From NCBI GenBank assembly GCA_001312645.1, contig BBEG01000016.1, positions 1 to 34,924 on the forward strand: a DNA stretch of 34,924 nt. Direction: 5' to 3'. This document shows positions 9,345-19,114 of the stretch, piece after piece. Position 1 is the stretch's first letter, and each line of letters starts with the position of its first letter. The notes beneath the pieces are model-generated. The model did not search any database. It worked only from the letters and a program-made list of their open reading frames with translations, and was not told where the DNA came from. Source of the DNA: Rhodococcus sp. JCM 9791 (GTDB lineage Bacteria; Actinomycetota; Actinomycetes; Mycobacteriales; Mycobacteriaceae). A program made the position numbers and the translations under genes.

Positions 9345-9527
9345 CACATTGCGTCGACTCGAGGTCATTGCGGCCCTGGCGTTCTGCTGGGCGGTACTGC
9401 GCCGGTTCACGGAACTCGAGATCGAAGACGACACCGCGACGCTGCTGACGGGTCGCCGCGCAAACGACACGACCGCGAAACTGTTGCTGCTCAGCAAGTT
9501 ATGGATATGACAGTCGCAGTTGACGAA

Positions 9528-10484
9528 CTACTTCCCCCCGCGGCTGAAGCTCGTCTCCTCGGCCCGTCGGGCGCCCCCATTCCGGGCCATGAGCTCGCGG
9601 TATCCGTCAATGAACTCCTCGGCGGCCGCAACGATCTCGCGTCCGCATGCACGCACAGCGACGTGGCCCCCGCCTCTCTCAGCCGGTCGACGTCCCGATG
9701 CCACCGCGCCACCGACGCGTCGTCGTCGAGGTCGACAGCGGGCGCCTCGACTGAATCTCGATCTCCGACAAGCTCCTGCCCGCTCGCTCGAGTTGCTCGC
9801 CGAGTGCGTCGACGGCGGCTCCGAATGCCTCGACGCCGTGGATCACCGAAGTCCCGATCGCGGCGGACATTCCAGCGTCGGCGATGACCGGACACCATCC
9901 GCTGCCGAACTGGGTCACGCGGCGACGCGCCGCTGCACTGTTGCCGCCGATCCAGACCGGGGGGTGAGGGCTCTGAGCCGGGCGCTGCAAGCGCATCTCA
10001 CCGGTGGCCGCGAAGTCGGCGCCTGCCACCGGGGTCGGCGGATCGGTCCAGATGCGACACAGTGCGTCGATCGCCTCGTCGAACAACTCTGCGCGACGGT
10101 CGAAGTCGACACCGAGCGCGGCGAACTCCGACCGTAGATAGCCCGCACCGACTCCCGCGACGAGCCGGCCTCCCGAGAGCGTATCGAGAGTGGTGAGCTC
10201 CTTCGTTGCCAGATACGGGTTCCGGAATGGAAGGACGAGCAGGTTCGTCATGAGCTTCAACGTCGTCGTCGCTGCTGCTGCGAACGCGAGCGCACGACAG
10301 GCTCGAAGGTGTCGTGGCCACCGTTGCGGTACCACTTCGCCGACGGCGCGGGATGGTCTGCGAGGCACACGGCCTCGAACCCGCCGGCCTCCGCGCGACG
10401 GCTGATCTGCGCGAGCGCCGCTCCCGTGAACACGCTCGGATGCGCGTCGGGGACGTCACTCGGATACTCCAGGGTGAACTTCAT
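9528..10484 (-). CDS. LLM-class oxidoreductase, Rv2161c-like (probably F420-dependent)
   Basis: A luciferase-like (beta/alpha)8 protein of about 318 residues. It starts MKFTLEYPSDVPDAHP, then RRAEAGGFEAVCLADHPAP, TNLLVLPFRNPYLATKELTTLD, GGRLVAGVGAGYLRSEFAALG, PHPPVWIGGNSAAA, and ends EETSFSRGGK. This string of motifs is that of the F420-dependent Rv2161c/TIGR03619 group; FMN use cannot be excluded. Three indels are needed, near 10295, 9750 and 9650. ATG 10484 follows GGAG by 7 nt. It is the last gene of operon 3, with a ~127-nt gap after the SDR. It may reduce or oxidise a ring intermediate. A truncated copy of its 3' end lies at 5745-5830. Confidence 0.8.
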
Positions 10485-10610
10485 GCTGTGGCTCCGGTCC
10501 CTCACATCTGCGACACGGCCAGCGGGTCGTCACGACCGCAGAAGCCCATGTCCGCGAAGTGAGCGAGCGCGTGATCGCCTCGCACACCTCGCGTCTGCGT
10601 ACTGTCTCTA

Positions 10611-11362
10611 CTACGCGCCTTTGATCGCGAGGCGGCCGGCCGTGGCGCCGCCGTCCACGACAAGGTCGTGACCGGTCACATAGTTGGCCTCATCGGAGGC
10701 GAGGTACAGGATGCCGGTCGCCATCTGTGCCGGGTTTGCGGCGTAGCGATCGGCTGGATCCCGTGGAGCACCTTGATGAACTCGGGGTCCGGCGGGACCA
10801 TTCCAGACAGCATGGTGCCCGGCGACAGGGTGTTGACGCGCACACCCGAGGGCGCAAGCTCGATCGCACAGGCCTTCGACATCCCGATCACGGCGGCCTT
10901 GGAGCCGCTGTAGAACGCCATGCCCTCGGTCGGCAGCGAGCCGCCGTTCGACGCGGTGTTCACGATGGCGCCCGAACCCTGCGCGGCCATCACTCGACCG
11001 GCTGCCCGGGTCCCGTAGAAGGCTCCGAGAATGTTCACGCCGACCATGCGGTCGACTTCCTCATTGGGAGCGTCGATCAGATTGCTGCCGCCGAAGACAC
11101 CAGCGTTGTTGACCATCACGTCGAGCCGACCGTAGCGCTCGACAACGCCGCTGACCAGGCTGTCCACTGCAGCCGAGTCCCCCACGTCGGTCTGCACGAA
11201 CTCCGCACCCGCCGCAGCGGCGACTATGGCTCCGGCCTCAGCGTTGACGTCGGCGGCGACGACGGTGGCGCCCTCCGCGACCATCAGCTCGACGGTGGCC
11301 TTGCCCAGCCCCGACGCTGCGCCGGTGACGATGACGATCTTGTCCTGCATTCTATTGCCCAT
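10611..11362 (-). CDS. short-chain dehydrogenase/reductase
   Basis: A classical SDR of about 250 residues. It has the cofactor motif TGAASGLG (~14-21), the NNAG motif (VMVNNAG, ~89-95), catalytic serine in NTASNGGS, YSGSK (YxxxK, ~157-161) and SPGTMLSGM. An acidic residue after the second strand (VVAADV) favours NAD. The C-terminal block YAANPAQMATGILYLASDEA, then TGHDLVVDGG, is recovered only by a frame change near 10755. ATG 11362 has GGAGG 10 nt upstream; the internal ATG 11350 has none. Located in operon 3 between the reductase and the LLM gene. A hydroxyacyl-CoA or cyclic alcohol dehydrogenase role fits, not provable here. Confidence 0.88.
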
Positions 11363-11424
11363 GTATGACGAACCTCCTTCAGCGCGTACGACGGTCGCAC
11401 GACTAATCGGACTGAGAACTACAG

Positions 11425-12483
11425 TCAGAACTCAATTTCAATCGGACCTTCGTCCGGCCGGGACTGGCATCCCAGCACGTATCCCGCCGCAACCTCGTCG
11501 GGCTCGAAGACGTCACCGACGACGCCGCTGACGCTGCCGCCGACGACTCGGCAGACACATGAGCCGCATTCACCGGAACGGCACGAGTACGGCACATCCA
11601 CGCTCTCCGCCAGCAACGCGTCCACCAGCGTCGTGCCGGTCGGCCATGCGAACCGGTGGGCTACACCGTCGAGAAGCACGGTCGTGTCGACCGTCTCTGC
11701 GGCCGATCCCTGGTCCGAGGCGGGCGCCGGGGCGAACGGATCACCGGTGATCGAGGAGAACACCTCACGGTGGAACCGTTCGCGCGGCACACCCGCCGAC
11801 TCGGCCGCCGTGCCGACGACGTCCATGAACGGGCCCGGCCCGCACACGAACACCTCGCGCGAGGCATCTACGGTGATCAGCTCGGCGAAACGCTCGACGG
11901 CCGGAACGCCCTCCACGTTGTCGAACCAGTGGATGACGGTGAGCCGGGCGCGATGCCCGGCCTGCAGATCATCGAGCTCTCGGGCGAAGATGACAGAATC
12001 CGCATCGCGGTTCGCGTAGAACAGCGTGACTGGTCGAATCCCCTGCGCCAGTGCGTCTTTTAGGATAGACATGACCGGTGTGATCCCGCTGCCTGCCGCG
12101 AAGAGTAGCAGGCCCCCCTCGTAACCCGACGGTGTGAACCGGCCGGCGGGAGGCAGGACGGTCATCGACACGCCGGCCTTCACGTTGTCGCACAGCCAGT
12201 TCGACCCGTACCCGGACGGGACCCGCTTCACGGTGATCTTCAGGTCCTCGTCGAGCGACGGCGTGCTCGAGAGCGAGTACGACCGGGCGACGTGACCGGT
12301 CAGGTCACTCGGAATCCGGATGGTCAGGAACTGTCCGGGCTGGTACGTGAACGTCGGCCGGTCTGCCTCCGTCGGCCGAAGGACGATCGACCGGGCGTCG
12401 GGCGTCTCGTCGATCACCGCCATCACCTCAAGCAGATGCCCCCGGCTCGACAACTCGCGGCCAGTAGTCTCCGTCGGCTGCAC
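11425..12483 (-). CDS. oxygenase reductase, FNR-type with C-terminal 2Fe-2S (KshB-like)
   Basis: An intact 352-residue electron-transfer protein. An FAD-binding domain with RSYSLSSTP (~76-84) and an NAD-binding domain with AAGSGITPVMSILK (~128-141) and VCGPGPFMD are followed by a plant-type [2Fe-2S] domain with CRSGECGSCVC and a last cysteine in LGCQSRP. This order (FAD, NAD, C-terminal cluster) is that of KshB, the reductase of 3-ketosteroid 9-alpha-hydroxylase, and of PaaE-type reductases. The GTG start at 12483 has AGGA 5 nt upstream. It begins 8 nt after the second BVMO. It most likely passes electrons from NADH to the Rieske oxygenase at the head of the same operon. Confidence 0.9.
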   Translation of the reverse strand: MQPTETTGRELSSRGHLLEVMAVIDETPDARSIVLRPTEADRPTFTYQPGQFLTIRIPSDLTGHVARSYSLSSTPSLDEDLKITVKRVPSGYGSNWLCDNVKAGVSMTVLPPAGRFTPSGYEGGLLLFAAGSGITPVMSILKDALAQGIRPVTLFYANRDADSVIFARELDDLQAGHRARLTVIHWFDNVEGVPAVERFAELITVDASREVFVCGPGPFMDVVGTAAESAGVPRERFHREVFSSITGDPFAPAPASDQGSAAETVDTTVLLDGVAHRFAWPTGTTLVDALLAESVDVPYSCRSGECGSCVCRVVGGSVSGVVGDVFEPDEVAAGYVLGCQSRPDEGPIEIEF

Positions 12484-12490
12484 GACGTTC

Positions 12491-14399
12491 CTACTCCTCG
12501 CTCGCGAAGTCGAAATCGCTCAGACAAGGATCCACACTCATCGCGAAGTACTCTTCGCCGTCCCACGGAGCACTGGTCTGCAGACGACCCCATTTGTTGA
12601 CGTAGTAGTTCTTCCGCGTCGCGCTCGTCTGCGAGAGTAGATCAGCCGACAGGCTTCCTTGTGCAACTGCTCGTTGTAGTGGTCGAACGCCTCCCGCCGG
12701 ATGTCCATCGACGCGTACCCGTTGTCGAGCATCGCCAGGATCCCCCGGCGATGTACCCGCACCAGGTCTCCAGCCAGATCGGCAACCCTGCGCCACTCGC
12801 GACCGGTTGGGAGTTGGGACCATAGAGCATGAACAGGTTCGGGAAGCCCGGCACGGTCATGCCGAGGTGGGCCTGTGCGCCCTGAACCTTCCACACGTCT
12901 TCCAGACTCACCCCGTCCGCACCGACGTACTCGGTCGGCCACAGGAACTTCTCCGTCTGAAAACCGACCGCAGCGATGATCAGATCGGCGTCACGCACGG
13001 CGCCGTCGGAGGTCTGCACGGCGAAAGCTGAGGCGCTCGATGGGTGTCGTCACCAGTTCGACGTTGTCTCTGGTGAGCGACGCGTACCACTGATTGTCGA
13101 CCACGGGACGCCGGGTCATCGGGGGATAGTCCGGGACCAGCTTCTCGATCAGGTCCTCGCGGTCGTTCACCTGGTTGCGGATGTACTCGACCAGCATCTC
13201 CCGCATGGCGTCGTTGCGCTTGTTCACGTCGCCACCATCGGCGATCCACTGCTCGTCCGCGATGAGGAGCTCTCGAAGGTCGTTCGATGCGAAACCGGCG
13301 ATGTACTTGTTCCAGTTCCAATAGAACGGCATCGCCTGAAAGAGCCACTGCAGCTCTTCGGAAATCGCTTCGCCGTATCTCGCGCGAGGCGAGATCCACT
13401 GCGGGGTCCGCTGATAGACGGTTACCGACGCCGCCTCACTCGCGACCTTCGACAGCAACTGGACACCGGTCGAGCCGTTGCCGATGATGGCGACGTTCTT
13501 CCCGGCGTAGTCGATCGAGTCGTTCCACTCCGTGGTGTGCACGATCTGACCGGAGAACTCCGCGGCGCCCTCGACGGGCAGTTCGCGCGGTGTCGCGAAC
13601 AGACCGCTCGCGGCCACGACGACGTTGGCCACGACGGTGGTCGGCGACTGCTTCGCCTCCGTCACTGTCAGGGTCCACGTTTTCTCGACGTCGTCGAACC
13701 GCGCGGATGTCACCTCCGCGTCGAAGACGATGTGCTCGTACACACCGTGCTTGCGTGCGACGTGGTCGAGGTACGCACGTACCTCGGACTGGCGCGCGAA
13801 GTACTCGGTCCACGGGTACTTCTTCTCGAACGAGTACTCGTACGACGCACTGAGCGTGTCGACGCGGACGTCGGGATAAGTGTTGATGCTCCACACTCCC
13901 CCGATCTCCGAGCGACGTTCGTAGACGGTGAACGGGATGCCGAGTCGGGCGAGCTGCACGCCCATCGCGATACCGGAGAATCCGGCTCCGACGATCGCGA
14001 CCGAGTAGCCTCCGGGACGGGTGTCTCGCCTGTCGACTCCCGCTGGAAGGTCCACTCAGGGAACGACAGGATCTGACGGCGCATGAACAGGTCCTCGGAC
14101 GCCAGGTCGCGAGCCTCGGCCATGCGGATGAGATCGGTGATCTCGTCCTGAGACGGTGTCTGCGCCTCGTCGGCGAGATCACCGGAGATCAGGTACTCGA
14201 CCGCCTTCGACCTGATCAGATCGGTGTCGGAATCGGAGAACACCACGGTGTCCGCCACCATGCCCGCGACACGCTCAGCATGCACTGCGGCGATGTCGGG
14301 ATCGCGAGTCGCCTGGAACAGAGCCATCCGGAGGACGTTCACATCGGCGTCGGCCACCGCGCGCTCCACAAACTTACGGTCTGGCATTTGGGGCTTCAT
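12491..14399 (-). CDS. FAD-dependent Baeyer-Villiger-type monooxygenase with N-terminal extension (HAPMO-like)
   Basis: A flavin monooxygenase of about 635 residues when four indels (near 14015, 13025, 12744 in a C5 run, and 12635) are bridged. About 125 helical residues precede the first Rossmann motif GAGFSG, a layout known from 4-hydroxyacetophenone monooxygenase. Then come ERRSEIGGVWSINTYPDVRVD, the fingerprint FSGQIVHTTEWND, the second nucleotide motif GNGSTG, and late conserved VPGFPNLFMLYGPN. The C-terminus is CLSDFDFASEE. ATG 14399 has AGGAG 5 nt upstream. It is a separate lineage from the CPDMO-like enzyme of operon 1, so this regulon has two BVMO-type enzymes. The family is secure; whether it acts on a ketone, aldehyde or heteroatom is open. 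Confidence 0.85.
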
Positions 14400-14497
14400 T
14401 CTCACTCCTGTACATGCCTGGGCATGAACGCATGGGCGTCACTACTGAGTTCTGGGAAGGATCGTCTGCGCGGTCCACGACTGCGGACAGACGGGCG

Positions 14498-16069
14498 TCA
14501 GGCACCGGTGTGCGCGGCGACCTGACGGTCGAGAATGCGCTCACGCAGGCTTTGCTTGCGGATCTTCATGGTCGGGGTCTTCGGCAGTTCCGCGACGAAC
14601 TCGAGCTGCTCGGGGAACTTCGCGGGCGAGATGCCCGACACTCGGCAGTAGTCCCTCAGTTCGTCGAGCTCGACGCCTTGTCCCTGGTCGGTCAGCTGCA
14701 CTACCGCACAGATCCGTTCCCCGCGGACTTCGTCCGGGAGCCCGATCACGGCGACGTCCTCGATCGCGGGGTGCTTGCCCAGAACGTCTTCGATCTCGGA
14801 CGGGCTGATCGATTCGCCCTTGCGGATGATGAGGTCCTTCTCTCGACCGACCAGCGTGAGGTGACCCTCACGCCCGAGCTTGCCGATGTCGCCGGTGAAG
14901 AACCAGCCGTCGGCGTCGAAAGGACGGACGATGGTGCCGTCGGAGATGTAGTGCTTGAACAGGATCGGCCCGCGCAACCACACTCGGCCGGTGCCGCCGA
15001 CGGGCAGCACCTCGTCCGACTCGGACCGGATCTGGATCTCGCAGTTCAGGACCGGACGTCCGGATGTCGTCGAGAGCTGGTCGATGGTGTCGGCCGGACG
15101 GGCCGACGCGATCATCGGCGACTCCGTCATCCCGTACCCGTGCAGGATCGGTACACCGACCTCAGTGACAACCTCGTGGAACAGCTTCTCCGGCATCGGA
15201 GCGCCTCCGCCGGCGAGCATCCGCAGGGTCGGCACCACCGGGACGCCCGGCGTCTTCCGTTGCTGCTGGAGGAGGAGGGAGTAGTGCGGGGTCGATCCGC
15301 CGGTGAGCGTGACGTCGTGCCGACGCATCAGCCGAACCGCAGCCACAGGTTCGTACACCCCCATCAGGACCAATGCCATGCCGCTCGACAGCGAGGCGAT
15401 CAGCATGTCGGGTCCGCCGATGTGCGCGTACGGGAACAGGATCGTTCCGGTGTCGGCACGCGTCACCTCGAGGGCGTCGGCCACCCCGAGCCCGCCTGCG
15501 ACGAGCGTGCTGTCGGTGTGGCAGACACCCTTGGGAGCCGATGTGGTTCCGGACGTCGTGTAGATCCAGCGGATCTCATCCGCACCGGACTCGACCGGAG
15601 CCAGTGCGGCAGGATCGCCCTCGGGCAACCTGTCGGCGAGGACCATGACCTGCAGCGGCGCGGACACCGCGGCGCGGACCTCCTCGGCCATGCGAGCGTG
15701 ATCGAATCCGCGGAACTCACCGACAGTGATGAGCCACTGCGACGCGCACTGCTCGACCATGGCCGTGACCTCACGCCCGCGATAGAGCGGGATGATCGGG
15801 TTCTGCACGGCGCCGATCCTCGACAGGGCCAGGCTCAGAATAACTGCGTCGATGCTGGTGGGGAGCTGCCAGCTGACGACGGCGCCCGGCTCGATGCCCT
15901 CAGCGAGCAGGCCGGCCGCGGTGTGCTCAGCGGCCGCGAGCACACGGGCGAACGTCTCGCTTCGATCGTTCTCGTCGATCAGTGCGACAGCGTTGGGGGT
16001 CGCATCGACGCGGCGGGTGAGCAGGGACCAGATCGTCGTGGCGTCGCTGATCCGATCGGTCGCGTTCAC
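14498..16069 (-). CDS. acyl-CoA ligase (AMP-dependent synthetase)
   Basis: An intact 523-residue ANL-superfamily ligase that activates a carboxylic acid to its CoA thioester via an acyl-adenylate. Motifs in order: P-loop YTTSGTTSAPKGV (~178-190), YGMTES (~316-321), FTGDIG (~398-403), R in GREKDLIIRKGE, and the C-terminal lysine region PTMKIRKQSL, which supplies the adenylation lysine. GTG 16069 has AAGGA 6 nt upstream, and its GTGA overlaps the stop of the enoyl-CoA hydratase, so the two are translationally coupled. It would activate the acid released after ring opening, leading into beta-oxidation by its operon neighbours. Substrate is unknown. Confidence 0.93.
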   Translation of the reverse strand: MNATDRISDATTIWSLLTRRVDATPNAVALIDENDRSETFARVLAAAEHTAAGLLAEGIEPGAVVSWQLPTSIDAVILSLALSRIGAVQNPIIPLYRGREVTAMVEQCASQWLITVGEFRGFDHARMAEEVRAAVSAPLQVMVLADRLPEGDPAALAPVESGADEIRWIYTTSGTTSAPKGVCHTDSTLVAGGLGVADALEVTRADTGTILFPYAHIGGPDMLIASLSSGMALVLMGVYEPVAAVRLMRRHDVTLTGGSTPHYSLLLQQQRKTPGVPVVPTLRMLAGGGAPMPEKLFHEVVTEVGVPILHGYGMTESPMIASARPADTIDQLSTTSGRPVLNCEIQIRSESDEVLPVGGTGRVWLRGPILFKHYISDGTIVRPFDADGWFFTGDIGKLGREGHLTLVGREKDLIIRKGESISPSEIEDVLGKHPAIEDVAVIGLPDEVRGERICAVVQLTDQGQGVELDELRDYCRVSGISPAKFPEQLEFVAELPKTPTMKIRKQSLRERILDRQVAAHTGA

Positions 16070-16869
16070 GTACGGTCCTTCTTCGATTCCGCCGGCAGCG
16101 GAGCCGCGGTGAGCAGCGGGTAGCCGGTGGTCAGCATGGAATTGGCGTGACCGAGCCAGTGCATGTCGAACGCCGACTGGAGCGCCGCCTGCTGACCCAT
16201 GATGTCCAGCGTCTGATTGACGGCGCGCTTGCCCTGCCGCAGGGCCCACGCGTCCATCTGCGCGATCTCGCGGGCAAGATCCATCGTCTGGGCGTCGAGC
16301 TCATCGACCGGCACGACACGGTTGACCATGCCGGCCGCAAAGGCCTCCTCCGCCGAGAAGCTGCGCGCGGTAAAGAGCATCTCCTTCGCCCGGCGGGCGC
16401 CGAGTTCCAAGTGTGCGCGTGATACTCGACTCCGCCGATCCCGTACTTGGCGACCGGATCGCTGAAGAACGTGGTGTCGGCCGCCACGATGAGGTCGCAC
16501 GGCCAGATGACGTTCAGCGCGCCGGCGACACAGGCACCCTTGACCGATGCTATCGACGGCTTGGGGACGTCACGCCAGCGACGGGAGAAGCGAGGTAGTA
16601 CTCGGTCTCCCATCCGTACGCGGTCTCCAGCAGACTCTTGCCGGCGGACGGTTCGTAACCGGAGGTCGTCGACTTCAGATCGTGACCCGCCGAGAAGTTG
16701 TCACCGTTGGCGCGAACCACAATGACCTTCACGGCATTGTCGGTCGCCGCGTCCCGCCACGCGGCGTCGAGCGCTCCAGCATCGGTTCGTTCTGGGCGTT
16801 GTGCTTCTCCGGACGGTTCAGGGTGATGACAGCGACTGCGTCCTCGACCTTGTAGTCGATCAGCGACAT
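16066..16869 (-). CDS. enoyl-CoA hydratase/isomerase (crotonase family)
   Basis: A crotonase-fold protein of about 267 residues. It starts MSLIDYKVEDAVAVITLNRP, then NGDNFSAGHDLK (first oxyanion segment), KGACVAGALNVIWPCDLIVA (second oxyanion segment), and a C-terminus with VNRVVPVDELD. At the usual first glutamate position it reads VAGAL rather than GGGCE, and the following segment is GIGGVEYHAHTWELGARRA, rich in histidine. The catalytic carboxylates may therefore differ from classical hydratases; a hydrolase or isomerase role is possible. Three indels are bridged, near 16775, 16590 and 16408. ATG 16869 follows GGAG by 7 nt. It is coupled to the ligase by a 4-bp overlap. Confidence 0.85.
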
Positions 16870-16871
16870 GG

Positions 16872-17947
16872 TCACGCTCCCTCGTAGATTCGTGTGATAG
16901 CCGCGACGATCGAGCCATTGTTCTCGGTGGCGTCGCCGAAGTCGTACTGCCAGCGCTTGGCCGCATTGGTGAACAAGTGGACGTCGGACTCGACCATGTA
17001 GCCGATGCCCGCGTGGACCTCGTGCGCGCAGTGGACCATCTCGCGGGCGGTGAGCGCCGCCTGATTGCGCATCAGATCGACGTACGGTCGGCCATCGCCG
17101 CCTGCGTCCAGCGCGGCCGCCGCAGCTCGGGTATGCGCCGACGTGACGTGTGTGTTCACGCGATGTCGGTGCACAGGTACTGGACCGCCTGGAAGCGTCC
17201 GATGGCGCCGCCGAACTGATGGCGCTGCTTCGCATACAGCACAGTCGTGTCGAGCAGGCGCATGCCGGCGCCGTACACCTGCGCGGCCCGCATCACGGCG
17301 CCGCGCTGGGACGCACGGTCGATCACCCGGTCTGCGTCGGCGCCACGAGCGAGGATCCGCCCATCGACGACGGTGACGTCGGCCAGCGTCACGCTGAACA
17401 TCGGGTATCCGCCGACGTTCGGCATCGGCTCGACGTTCGCATCAGTCGCGTCGACGTGCAGAAGGAGGCTCTCGCCTATGTCGACGGCGTGCACCAGGAA
17501 GCTGTCCGCCCGGTCCGCGAAGCCGACTCCCAGCACTCGACCGCTCGCCGTTCCGCCGTCGATGGCGACCGCTGATCCCCAGTTCCCGGTGAGGAAGGTC
17601 GGGATGACGACGGCTTCGCCGTCACCGATACGGGACGCCAGCTCCGTGGCGGTCGCGGTGCCGACCAGGGTCGCGGCGTCACGCGCAACGGTGAGGTCCA
17701 GCAACGGCGTCTCGGCCAACGCGCGGCCCATTTCGACGAAGACAGCCGCGATTGTTCCGAGAGTGGCTCCGTCTTCGTCGGTTCCATTCGCATCGCCGAG
17801 CTGCAACCAACCCAATTCGGCGAACTGGCTCACCTGATCGGCGAACAGAACATTGTTCGACCGGTCTTCCAGCGGCGAGTAGCGCGCGAACACCGACTTG
17901 CTTACCTCTGCGAGGGCGGTGAAGTCCTCGCCCCATGCCAATTCCAT
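16872..17947 (-). CDS. acyl-CoA dehydrogenase, subunit with FAD arginine motif
   Basis: An acyl-CoA dehydrogenase of about 357 residues, short for the family. It has a degenerate N-terminal half (LAEVSKSVFARYSPLED), a middle domain, and YAKQRHQFGGAIGRFQAVQ, the motif that contacts FAD across the subunit interface. One indel near 17160 separates this from HEVHAGIGYMVESDVHLFTNAAKRWQ. ATG 17947 lies 6 nt after AGGAG; ATG 17950 is 3 nt upstream. It is 9-12 nt downstream of the other dehydrogenase. The pair resembles FadE26/FadE27-type steroid side-chain enzymes, which form alpha2beta2 heterotetramers. It would dehydrogenate a CoA ester from the pathway. Confidence 0.85.
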
Positions 17948-17956
17948 CATCTGCTC

Positions 17957-19114
17957 CTATCGCGGCAGGCCGAGGCCCCGCGTCGCGAGCACCATCCGCT
18001 TGAGTTGGGACGTTCCTCCGGCATGGTTGGCGAACGACTGCCGGTACCACGCCTCGGGCTTTCCATTGAGGGGGGCGTACGACGACCCCGACCGCAATTG
18101 ACTGGTCGGGCCGAGCACGCGATCGTAGATCTGAGCGAACAGGGGCTCGTACTCCTTGGCGATGACCTGCTGGACGCCGCCGCCCCACGGGGTCTGCCGA
18201 CCGCCCGCGTTGTCGCCGATGATCTCGTAGGCGAGCAGACGCTGCGTCTGGATCATCTCGGCGAGCTTCGCGAGATCCGCCTGCACATGCGGATCGTCGA
18301 GCTTGCCCGGGATCGCCTTGCAGTGTGTGAGCAGATCGCGCAGCCGGGCCTCTTGCATCGCGTAGATCGGCTCGACGGTGCCCGACGCGTAGAAGGCGCG
18401 CATGATGTACTGCCAGCCCTTGCCCTCTTCACCGATGAGCGAGGTTTCCGGCACGCGAACGTGATCGAGGTGTGTACTGGACTGGACACCGCCGCCGTAG
18501 TTGCGCATCGGGTGGAGGGTCACGCCGGAGCTGCGCAGATCGACTACGAAGATGCTGATCGCATCCCGCGCCGAAGGATCTGTCGCCGTGCGGGCCGCCA
18601 CATACAGTACGTCCGACATCGGCCCCCAGGATGTGAACGCCTTCTCCCCGGTGATGACCCACTCGTCCCCGTCCCTGACGGCCTTCGTCCGCAAGGAGCC
18701 GAGGTCGGAGCCGGCCTCCGGTTCGGTGAGGCCTTCGGCCCAGAGGGTCCGCATGTCCGCGATGTCGGGAAGCAGCCGCTTCTTCTGTTCCTCGGTGCCG
18801 CCCACCAGGATGGTGCCCGCGGCGAGAAAGATTCCGACCGAATTGATCATCGGTGCGTCGGCTGCGTACAGTTCCTCGAGGAGGATCTGGTTCGAGATCG
18901 GGGGTAATCCCTTGCCGCCGTACTCCTTCGGCCAGGTCAGTCCGATCCACCCCTTGGCGGCGACCTTCTTGCTGAATTCGACGGCGATCGCCCACTGGTC
19001 GGGGGCATCGTCGAATTCCGGGTTGAAGGCGTTCCCCTTCGGTAGCTCCGCATCGAGAAACTCCCGGATCTCGGCCCGCCAGGCCTCGCACTCTTGTGTC
19101 AGTGTCAGTCTCAT
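17957..19114 (-). CDS. acyl-CoA dehydrogenase, partner subunit
   Basis: An intact 385-residue acyl-CoA dehydrogenase. It shows GLTWPKEYGGKGL (~58-70), LTEPEAGSDLGSLRTKAVRDGD (~134-155), WVITGEKAFTSWG and a C-terminal HAGGTSQLKRMVLATRGLGLP. It lacks the RxxFGxxIGxFQ FAD motif found in its neighbour, and no glutamate directly precedes the C-terminal GGTSQ segment where many family members have one. Such complementary losses are typical of obligate heteromeric pairs. The ATG overlaps the stop of the Rieske gene (TAATGA), so translation is coupled. Function: alpha,beta-dehydrogenation of an acyl-CoA, with FAD and an electron-transfer flavoprotein. The heteromer is inferred. Confidence 0.9.
   Translation of the reverse strand: MRLTLTQECEAWRAEIREFLDAELPKGNAFNPEFDDAPDQWAIAVEFSKKVAAKGWIGLTWPKEYGGKGLPPISNQILLEELYAADAPMINSVGIFLAAGTILVGGTEEQKKRLLPDIADMRTLWAEGLTEPEAGSDLGSLRTKAVRDGDEWVITGEKAFTSWGPMSDVLYVAARTATDPSARDAISIFVVDLRSSGVTLHPMRNYGGGVQSSTHLDHVRVPETSLIGEEGKGWQYIMRAFYASGTVEPIYAMQEARLRDLLTHCKAIPGKLDDPHVQADLAKLAEMIQTQRLLAYEIIGDNAGGRQTPWGGGVQQVIAKEYEPLFAQIYDRVLGPTSQLRSGSSYAPLNGKPEAWYRQSFANHAGGTSQLKRMVLATRGLGLPR

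Noticed and set aside
9345-9510. Plus-strand frame with VIAALAFCWAVLRRFTELE
   Set aside because: It looks protein-like, but has no credible start, overlaps the promoter at its 5' side and matches no family I know.
14414-16123. 569-codon open frame on the plus strand
   Set aside because: It is antisense to the acyl-CoA ligase, whose motifs are complete. The translation is Arg/Asp-rich with no family features, a usual effect of high GC.
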